From positions 636,262-650,287 of the forward strand of contig KQ482021.1 of the NCBI GenBank assembly GCA_001430745.1: DNA of 14,026 bases. The letters are read 5' to 3'. Source of the stretch: Auxenochlorella pyrenoidosa. Taxonomy: Eukaryota > Chlorophyta > Trebouxiophyceae > Chlorellales > Chlorellaceae. Numbering within the stretch: the first letter of the stretch is position 1; each line of letters begins with the position of its first letter. This document shows, piece after piece, positions 7,688-14,026 of this stretch. A model generated the notes under the pieces. It did not search any database. It was not told the origin of the DNA and saw only the letters and a program-made list of their open reading frames with translations. Made by a program: the position numbers and the translations under genes.

Positions 7688-9782
7688 TCACTCGGGCACC
7701 CCGGTGTACAGCGAATGGCCGCCAAAGATGAGGAACAGGGCGCCGCCGCTGCACGGGAGAAAGGAGCACAGGGGGGTGGGGTCGCCGCCTGGCAAGCCGA
7801 GCGCGGGCGGGCAGGACAGCACGAGGCTGCGCAGGGCCAGCCGGCTCGCGGGCACGCATGCCCTGCCCAACACTACAGCAGCAGAGACGACTCACAAGTA
7901 TGCCACCATGCGCTCGTCAATGTGCTCTGCCAGGTGCTTGCCGCCAAGCACAGCCGCGCCTGCAGGGGTGCAACAGGGCGTCCCACAGGCCGGGCACAGG
8001 GGTCAGCCGGGAGGCTATAGGCCGTACCGCCTGCAACCTGTGGCATCACGGTGCCTGCTGCCAGGGCCCAGGGCCAGGCCAGGCAGGCAGCCAAGGCGGG
8101 GCTCAGACCGCGGCTGGCGCCCACACAGGGCTGCTCGCTTGTGCTCTACAATGCAGGGGCGCGCATGCTCTGCACGCTGCAGAGCTGTCACAGCGCGCGC
8201 GGCGCTGGAGCCGACAGTGCCAATGCCGCGGCGGCGCTGCCGCTGGCCGGCGCTCGCCTGTGCACATGGCATGCCCCAGGATGCCTCCCAGCGTCACTCC
8301 AAACACGTCGGAGGCGGCGGCCAGGCCTGCACGAAGGGGTCAGCATGGGCGCCGGCAGGTGGGCAGGGCGGGTCGCTGCGGGCGGCTGCTGGCGCGTGAC
8401 CCTCGACAGAGGCCGCCCCAGAGCAGCGCCTCTCCCGGGCAGCGGCACTTGCCCCAAAGGGTGGCCGCCCCGGCCCCAAAACGTGGCTAATCTTGCGGCT
8501 CTCCCTGCGCCCTCACCAATGGTGGCGATCTGGCTGCGGTCGCCCCACTCTGCCAGGAAGGTGAGCGTGAACGACTCGAGCAGGACGGGCGGCACGGCGC
8601 GGCGCAGCGCCGACAGCAGCGGGTGCAGCCGTCCCAGCTTGCCGTCTCCCCCCTCCTTGGGCGACTTGGGCGAGGCCTGGAGGGGGGGTGGGGGCAGGGG
8701 TGGGGGGCGGGTGGGTGAATGGGGGGGGCCGGTCACGCAGCAGGCTTCCTGTCTAGGGGGCGGCAAATGGGCACTCCTTTGCCGACCACTTGCAGGCGAC
8801 CCCCACCCGCAGGCAACCCCCCACCTGCAGCTCCCTCTCCACCTCGTCCAGCTCGCTCCAGACGCCGCAACAACAGCAGAAAAGAGCAGCCGCGGCAAAA
8901 GGTGGCCACGACCCCTCCCGCCCACCACTCCACCCCACCCACCCACCCACACCCACACACATACGCACGTCGGTTTATTTTTCCCCACCTGCAGCTCCTT
9001 CTCCACCTCGTCCAGCTCGCTCTCGCCAGCGTGAGCGTTGGTGACGGCATCATACAGCATGCGAGCGCCGAAGAAGAAGAAGAGGGCGGTGGCGCCGTAG
9101 TGGGTCCACGTCTTGCTGATCTGCATCCAAAGGGTGGGGATGATCAAGGATACATACCCGGGTGTAAGAGCCCTGATCGGCAGGAGGAAGGAGGAGAGGC
9201 ATGGGCGGTGGGCTCTGCAACGGCTGGCAGCCCGGCGCCGGGCGTGGTGCCTGGGAAGAGTGCGTGCCGGGCAGCGACGCGGCTGGCTGGCAGCACCCAC
9301 CAGGTTGGGCGCCGCCCAGCCGAGCAGCACCGCAAGGATGGTCATCACAGCCAGCGCGAGCATCGCGCCCGCAAACACCTGTGGGCAGGCACGGAGCTCG
9401 CATAAGGGTTCAGTGCAGGGTGGCAGGCGGGCAATGGCGGCGGGATGGAGCTGCTGAAACGTTCACTCATTTGAACTCCAATCAGTCTGCTGAATCCTTA
9501 CATGACCCGCCATCTCATCACCTGCCACCAAGCAGGCCTGCTTTGCCAGTGCTCTCGGCGGCGGCGGCAACCAGGCCACACGCACCCCACCCGCCGCCGC
9601 CACCTGGCCTGCTAGGATCATGCACCACGCTGCCAAAGCCCTCCAGACCCGCTCACCACCCGCCGGGAGTGCCGCATAGCCAGGATGGCGGCGATGAAGA
9701 AGGTCTTGTCTCCTATCTCGCTGGCCAAAATCACGCCCCAGCTCTTGAGGAAGCCCTCGATAAAGCCGCTCCCCATCCCCAT
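7688..9782 (-). CDS. GDT1/TMEM165-like (UPF0016) Mn2+/Ca2+ transporter, complete
   Basis: Members of this family are six-span cation/proton exchangers. TMEM165 and yeast Gdt1 supply Mn2+ and Ca2+ to the Golgi; plant chloroplast paralogs include PAM71. Exons: 9782-9657, 9378-9301, 9120-8989, 8676-8517, 8326-8258, 7959-7896, 7748-7688 (TGA). All phases agree; 229 residues. The two signature motifs are EIGDKT (22-27) in the first half and EWGDRS (155-160) in the second, the internally repeated arrangement of UPF0016. An acidic and charged loop (about 98-125, ELDEVEKELQ then SPKSPKEGGDGK) joins the halves. The short N-terminus without a transit peptide and segments such as AAILAMRH, GWAAPNL and TAAVLGGK-like TGAAVLGGK match the plant GDT1-like 3/4/5 clade better than the plastid clade (from memory of the family). 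ATG 9782 is the only in-frame start region; the next ATG is two codons later. An in-frame TAA lies upstream at about 9880. Intron 5 has a GC donor. Confidence 0.93.
8256..8257 (-). other. GC 5' splice site, GDT1-like intron 5
   Basis: Exon 5 ends ACA G and the intron starts GCGAGC. Joining to the acceptor at 7960-7961 gives HAMCTGAAVLGGK, which fits the family's conserved C-T-x-A-A-V-L-G-G-K stretch. The nearest GT (after GCCAT) would drop residues of that motif. Confidence 0.8.
8820..8859 (-). repeat. Near-exact copy of GDT1-like exon 3 3' end plus donor, inside the next intron
   Basis: On the minus strand this repeats the end of exon 3 (8984-9022 with its donor) with one clear mismatch over about 37 bases, 164 bases further into the intron. 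It reads SELDEVERELQ against SELDEVEKELQ and keeps the donor (CAG then GTGGGG). A pyrimidine-rich stretch and a possible AG (GTCTGGAG) precede it, but that acceptor does not match the phase 0 end of exon 3. Confidence 0.85.
8935..8970. repeat. ACCC/CA microsatellite in GDT1-like intron 3
   Basis: ACCC units run into CA units just downstream of the exon 3 donor on the minus strand. It lies between the real exon end (8989) and its intronic copy (8825). Confidence 0.8.
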
Positions 9783-10088
9783 CCCGCCCACGCCGTCTAG
9801 CAGCGGCCGCGGCAGCTTGCTGCTTGCAACAAGGCGGTGCGCTGCGCGCTTTTGAAAGGGCAAGTCGTTTGTGAGCCCTTATTCAAAGAGCAAGTGATGC
9901 ACGTGCGTGAGATGCACAGAATGGGCCGCAAGGTGCACAAGTTCTGCCGTAGCACGCGCAGCACAGCCCTGCACGGCCGTTCTCCCTCCAGCAGCATGCT
10001 CTTGGCGATCGGGCTTTAATACCTTGGCACGGCGATGTCTAAGTTGCAATCTAAGTTGTAGCCAAGCCCTGGCAGCCGACCCCTTGTC
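9783..10088. promoter_or_regulatory. Shared divergent upstream region with dyad and CACGTG
   Basis: The 306 bases between the ATG of the GDT1-like gene (minus) and the ATG of the Q-rich gene (plus) must hold both 5' UTRs and promoters. Visible elements are an imperfect inverted repeat (TTTGAAAGGGC at 9851-9861 against GCCCTTATTCAAA at 9875-9887), a palindromic CACGTG (G-box/E-box core) at 9900-9905, and a direct repeat TCTAAGTTG at 10038-10046 and 10050-10058, about 30-50 bases before the plus-strand ATG. No TATA box is obvious on either side. Confidence 0.6.
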
Positions 10089-13000
10089 ATGTCGCTGCTG
10101 GAGCCGGAGGCCTGCGAGGCCATCGACCCAGAGGCGCTGCTGGGGAGGTCAGTTTACTATGCAAGACGAGAGGGAGCTGGCGGCGAGACTTTGGGTGAGG
10201 GGAGGTCGCAGCGGCTGTCCTGCACCTTGGCTGGTGCCTAGCACCTGCGGGACCCAAGGGCCTCTGTCAGAGGCAGAGGCAGCAGCATCATGCCTGTCTG
10301 TGCATTGAAGGCAGTGCCGGGCCGGGATGCCATCCACCCAGGGCATCCCCAAGCCCCCCCACCCGCCGCCTGCACCCCACGAACGGCAGCGTGGCTCCCC
10401 CTCTCCCTCCCCACTTCCTGGCCAGCCAGGCCGCCATGCGCCGCCATGCCACTCAGCCCTCATTGCATTTTCCATGCCACATGCTGCCGATCTCCCCTGC
10501 TGGGCCTGCAGCCCGCCTGGCCGCCTTTTGCCAGGACCCCGTGACCCGCGCCATCCTGGCGCTGCCCGAAGCCGAGCTCTGCTCTGTGCTAGTGAACGAC
10601 GCTTACAAGGCCCGCATGCACAGGTGGGGGTGCGGTGGGGTGGGTCTCAATCTGCGCGAACCGGTAGTGTAGCGTGACCGTACCGCCCTGTTGCCCCGCC
10701 CCCGCCCCTGCCCCCGCGCCGCGGGCCGCAGCCGGCTGCCTGTCCCGACCACGCCGCCCTCCCCTTCTTCGAAGGAATTCCCTGCCTGCCCTGCCCCCGC
10801 CCCCGGCGCCGCAGGCTGTACGCGCGGTATATGCCGGGGGTGATGACGGACTTTGAGCTGTCGGTGCGCAGGACCCCCATGCCGCTGGCGCAGATCCGCG
10901 AGGAGGCAAGTTCTGCAGGACCTTGCTATGTTTCGGGCCCGCGTAGCCCCCACAGCTGAACGAGGCCGGCGTCCCCTGCACTGCCCACTGCAGCGCCTGC
11001 GCGTCTCCCTCAGCCACCAGCCAGCTCGACGAGAGCAGCGCCTTGCAAGGCCTGTCGCCCAGCGCAGGACTAAAAAAACTAGGTGTTAGGGTTTCAGGGA
11101 GGGTTTCGAGGTTTCGAGGTTTCTGTTTACCTGGGATCGGTGCCCAGCGCAGGACCCCGAGCTGTGGCGCCGCTTCCAGCAGGCCTGCTCCGACCGGCTC
11201 GGGGTGCCCCCTTACCCGCCAGCCGTGGTGGAGGCCCTGGACACCTGCTTCCCACACTTTCGCTGCTCACAGGTGGGGGGCCCTGCGAGCCAGTTCAAAC
11301 GTTTGCTGCTCACAGGTGGGGGGCCCCATGAACCCAGTTTGGCAGGATGCTTTCTTAGCACCCGGCCGTCACCCGCCGAGGCCATGCTCTGCGGGCGGGC
11401 GCCGGCGGGTCCCTCCTGCACGCGACCAGTACCGGAGGAGCGGGCCCCGCAAAGTCAAGCTTGGTCCCCATCTCTGGGCCACCCTTTAAAACAGAAACAT
11501 CCGTTGCTTCGGGAACAGCGAACAGTGAAGGAAGGCCTCTCCGCCACACGCTGCCCCATGCAGGAGATGCTGGTGCGGTCAGAGCGGCACGGCGTGGCGC
11601 CGCTGACCTGGCAGGACGTGGGCGGGCAGCCGGTGGCCTTCAGCCACGGTGGGCTGTGCGCGCCGCCCGCCAGCGCCCCTGCGTTCCAGAAAGAAACAAG
11701 ATGCACAAACTGACGTTTTCAACGAAACCGGGAACAAGCGCGCCGCTGCCACGCCCCGGCCCCGCGAGGCAGGCTCGGGGCGTGGCGCCAGCGCTGCGAC
11801 CGTGGCCCACCCCGCCTGGCCTACCTCCCTTCCATGGCCGGCCCCCCCAGCCTTGGCCCTGTTCTGAATGCATGCCGTCTCCCCTTTCCTGGTGCAGGCC
11901 CGGTGGAGGCGAGCTCGCATGTGGAGACCACCCTCACTCAGCTGGTGCAGGAGGTCACCATCGCCGCACAGGCAGGGAAAAGATTTTTTTTAGAAATTGT
12001 TTCAGTTATATGATGTGCGTGGGTCACCCGACGGTCTGCCACAGGCCGGGCAGAGCCGGTGCCGCGCAGGCAGGGGCTCACAGCATTGCACCTGTGTGGC
12101 TGGGTCTGTCGCACAGGCAGGGGGCTTGATGTTGGCGGGTCTGTCACAGGCCGGGCAGAGCCGTCGCTGCGCAGGCAGGGAGCTCTCAGCGTTGCACAAG
12201 TGTGGCTGGGCAGACCCTGAGTACCCTTAAGAGCAACCCGTGCACGCCTCCTGCGAACCGCTTCTCACGACCTGCCGGCCCACGGGCAGCCGCGCAGCGC
12301 TGCTCAGGGGCCCCGCTGTGGCCGCTTTGCTGCAGCTGCCTGGCCAGTCTCGCGACAAGGGGGGCCACGGCTCTGCCCACCTGCTGGCTGCCGCTGCCGT
12401 CCAGGCGGCCCCTCCTCCCGCCCCTGCTTGCGTTCCTGACCGCCCTGCGACGCCCCCTTGCGGGCGCGCCTGCTGTGCCGTATCCAAGCAAGCCCATCCC
12501 CCCCGCCTGTCGTCCTCCAAGCTTCCGGCCCCCAGCTCCGCCCAGACCCCCACCCCAGCCCCACCCACCCACCCCGACCCTCTCCCGTTCAGGTGCGCCG
12601 CCTGGAGCGGCTGCACGGCATCAAGCTTGTCCCCACCGAGATGCTGGCTAGTGCTCTTGCCAAGCTGGCACTGGGAGTGGAGAGCCTGGCAGCCGACGCG
12701 CAGGCGCAGGCGCAGGCGCAGGCGGCGCGGTTGCTTGCCGCCCCCGGGCAGCCCGCCGAGGCGCCGCCCGCGCTGATGCTCTTTGCCGGCCGGCGCAGCA
12801 GCAGCCGGCGGTACCTGCTCCTGCAAAACTGGTACTGCATGCAGTATCTGCCGCAGTACCAGGGCACCTCGGCAATCATGGCAGTCACGCTGCTGCGCCA
12901 GCTGCTGCAGCAGCAGGGGCAGAGTATGCAGCAGACACAGCGTGAGCAGCATGCGCAGCAGGAGCCAGACGTTGGCGGAGGCGCCCAGCAGCAGCCGCCG

Positions 13001-14026
13001 CCGCAGCAGCAGCAGCAACAGCAGCAGCCGCCACCACAGCAGCAGCAGCGGCGGCGGAGGCAGCAGCTGCCTTTGCCGGGGCAGGGCGAGCCAGCAGGCC
13101 GCGCCTGCCAACATCCGCAGCAGGCAGGCAGGGAGCAGCAGCAGCAGGCATTGCAGCAGCACCAGCAGGGGGCAGGTACGGACCAGCAGCCCCCGGGGCG
13201 GCCCCTGCTGCGCCTGGTCGGCACGCTGGCGCACGAGGTAATGATGGTGTGCGACCAGCTTCTGGGCTGCTTCGACGAGCTCAGCGGTACCACCTGCGGT
13301 GCCGCAAACGGCCCTGTGCTGGCCCAGGTGTGCGCGCTGCTGGCTCACCTGCTGCTGCTGGCGGCGGGGGGCGGGCTGCAGACGGCCACGGCGCTGAGCG
13401 ACACTTTTGGTGAGGACTTGCCAGGCCGCACGATCAATCAATGAGGTCAATCGGGTGGAAGTTTCATATTCAAATCTTTCAGGTCTCAACCCCACCCACC
13501 CCCCACCCCCACCCCCCCGCGCTGCTCCAGGCACGCGGGGGTTTGTGAGCGCCGCGCTGGCGGCTCGCATTCCGCCAGAGTTTTGCCAGGACGTGCAACA
13601 GCAGTACCCAGGTGGGGCCGCTGTTCTTTTATAGCCCCGAGCAAGTCGGGCTGGGCGTGCGACAGCAGTACCCAGGCAGGAGTGCCCAGGCAGGAGTTCC
13701 CAGCGCTGCGCAGCACAGAGCGGCGGGGTGCAGGAACCGCGTCGTCCGAGCAACCCAGCCGGCTCAGGCTGCCTCCGCTTCTTGCGACCGCACCAGGCGC
13801 CCCTGGCTCTTGCCGCACCCCCTCCTCAGCCTGCGCTGCCCGGAAGTGCTGCCCGGCCAGACAGACACAGCCCACCCCTCGACGCCCCAGCCGCCCCCGC
13901 CGCCTCCTCCCTCCTCCCTCCTGCAGACCAGTGGGCAGCGCTGCCCGAGGCCGTGCGCGCCCCGGGGGCGAAGGTGTTCGACCTCTTCTCCTGGTGGCGC
14001 ATGGACAGCGGCGACTATAAGGATAT
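10089..14026 (+). CDS. Unrecognised protein with glutamine-rich insert (partial, runs past right edge)
   Basis: I do not recognise this protein. Proposed exons: 10089-10147, 10426-10623, 10815-10905, 11153-11272, 11564-11648, 11898-11953, 12593-13409, 13531-13611, 13927-14026 (incomplete). All junctions keep phase; about 535 residues are inside the window. Conserved-looking, mostly helical segments include FCQDPVTRAILALP, YARYMPGVMTDFEL, DPELWRRFQQACSDRLG, APLTWQDVGGQPVAF and ERLHGIKLVPTEML. A low-complexity Gln-rich stretch (about residues 305-400, with an internal QQQQRRRRQQ) interrupts exon 7 and is followed by hydrophobic helices around 400-475. No signal peptide or convincing membrane span is seen. 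Weak points: the 5' end of exon 2 (an acceptor at 10511 looks natural but is out of phase with exon 1), the exon 6 donor (GT at 11954 or GC at 11972, both in phase) and the GC donor of exon 3. It is transcribed divergently from the GDT1-like gene. Confidence 0.7.
10906..10907 (+). other. GC 5' splice site, Q-rich gene intron 3
   Basis: GAG GAG is followed by GCAAGT, an otherwise perfect donor consensus with C in place of T. Splicing to the acceptor at 11151-11152 keeps phase 0 and gives QIREEDPELWRRF. Reading on without splicing meets a stop within about 20 codons. Confidence 0.7.
11057..11070 (+). repeat. Upstream copy of the exon 4 acceptor of the Q-rich gene
   Basis: GCCCAGCGCAGGAC here is identical to 11142-11155, which spans the real acceptor (exon starts 11153); the offset is 85 bases. 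Use of this copy would give GAC then an immediate TAA stop, so it would be a decoy or a transcript-killing site. Confidence 0.8.
11085..11128 (+). repeat. Degenerate telomere-like TTTAGGG-type repeat in an intron
   Basis: Starting with GTTAGGGTTTCAGGGAGGG, the stretch continues in 8-base GAGGTTTC units. It resembles decayed plant/green-algal TTTAGGG repeats but has few exact units, so chance or simple slippage is also possible. Confidence 0.45.
11258..11326 (+). repeat. Exon 4 end plus donor duplicated in the next intron (Q-rich gene)
   Basis: The exon end and donor at 11258-11283 recur at 11301-11326 with 24 of 26 bases matching (shared core GCTGCTCACAGGTGGGGGG). The offset is 43 bases. The second copy is a complete potential 5' splice site; using it would add 43 bases and shift the frame. 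Confidence 0.88.
12034..12210 (+). repeat. Two-copy tandem repeat, about 105-base period, in intron 6 of the Q-rich gene
   Basis: About 71 bases at 12034-12104 recur at 12139-12210 with scattered mismatches (shared cores CACAGGCCGGGCAGAGCCG and TGTGGCTGGG). Between them is a partial third unit (12105-12125) containing GCACAGGCAGGG, which also occurs at the possible GC donor at 11966-11977. The rest of this 639-base intron (12211-12592) is C-rich with open frames but no exon I can support. Confidence 0.85.
12698..13180 (+). repeat. In-frame GCGCAG and CAG repeats coding Ala-Gln and poly-Gln
   Basis: Four GCGCAG units (12698-12721) encode alternating Ala-Gln. From about 12898 to 13180, runs of CAG encode glutamine-rich sequence broken by Pro, Arg and Gly. 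Length-variable alleles are expected. Confidence 0.85.
13590..13697 (+). repeat. Exon 8 end duplicated in the next intron, with a 14-base tandem repeat
   Basis: The end of exon 8 (13590-13612) recurs at 13654-13676 with 21 of 23 bases matching (ACAGCAGTACCCAGG shared), reading VRQQYP against VQQQYP. The copy is followed by GCAGGA instead of GTGGGG, so only a GC donor remains. Directly after it, CCCAGGCAGGAGT occurs twice (13671 and 13685). Confidence 0.82.

Noticed and set aside
8188..9378. Continuous minus-strand frame of 396 codons in the GDT1-like gene
   Set aside because: It contains true exon pieces (exons 2, 3 and 4) but reads through introns with low-complexity translations. Splicing gives the family's normal length of about 229 residues.
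10690..10814. Possible duplicated acceptor before exon 3 of the Q-rich gene
   Set aside because: Both stretches are CCCCGCCCC-type low-complexity pyrimidine tracts, so the resemblance is expected without duplication.
12034..12210. CRISPR-like direct repeats
   Set aside because: There are only two long copies plus a fragment, no regular spacers, and the setting is a eukaryotic intron.
12227..13753. Minus-strand open frame of 508 codons opposite the Q-rich gene
   Set aside because: It lies antisense to exons 7 and 8 and runs through introns. Its poly-Leu and Cys-rich translation is what antisense CAG repeats and high GC produce; no domain or intron structure supports it.
1..14026. Transposon, tRNA, rRNA or viral insertion
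   Set aside because: No transposase, reverse transcriptase, long terminal or inverted repeats, tRNA cloverleaf or rRNA segment could be found on either strand by reading.

Overview
The window looks like nuclear DNA from a GC-rich green microalga (Chlorophyta, possibly a Chlorella-type trebouxiophyte; the clade is a guess). Every gene is split into short exons with GT-AG or GC-AG introns. The encoded proteins are plant/algal in type. Simple repeats and G/C homopolymers are common, and TGTAA, the usual chlorophyte poly(A) signal, lies downstream of two stop codons. Nothing looks prokaryotic, viral or transposon-derived.

There are four genes. From the left: (1) on the minus strand, the first eight exons (3139 down to 93) of an ABCG-type half transporter. 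The whole nucleotide-binding domain is present (Walker A, Q-loop, signature, Walker B, H-loop) and the membrane domain lies beyond the left edge. (2) On the minus strand, 6857 down to about 4079, a nine-exon gene for a seven-membrane-span protein of about 456 residues that I cannot assign to a named family. (3) On the minus strand, 9782 down to 7688, a complete seven-exon gene for a 229-residue GDT1/TMEM165 (UPF0016) cation transporter of the Golgi-type plant clade, with both E-x-G-D-[KR]-[TS] motifs. (4) On the plus strand, from 10089 past the right edge, an unrecognised nine-exon gene with a glutamine-rich insert. Genes 3 and 4 diverge from a 306-base shared upstream region.

Three membrane proteins sit side by side, but nothing shows that they work together; this is ordinary eukaryotic gene order, not an operon.

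The most unusual signal is in the introns. In three of the four genes, the last 20 to 60 bases of an exon plus its 5' splice site occur again 40 to 165 bases downstream, inside the following intron. Examples are at 1081-1138, 8820-8859, 11301-11326 and 13654-13676, and one 3' splice site is duplicated at 11057. Other introns carry 37-40 base or about 105-base tandem repeats, two of them close to a donor. Three introns are also best explained by GC-AG splicing, supported by conserved protein motifs on both sides. Exon borders were placed by reading phase and homology alone, without transcripts.
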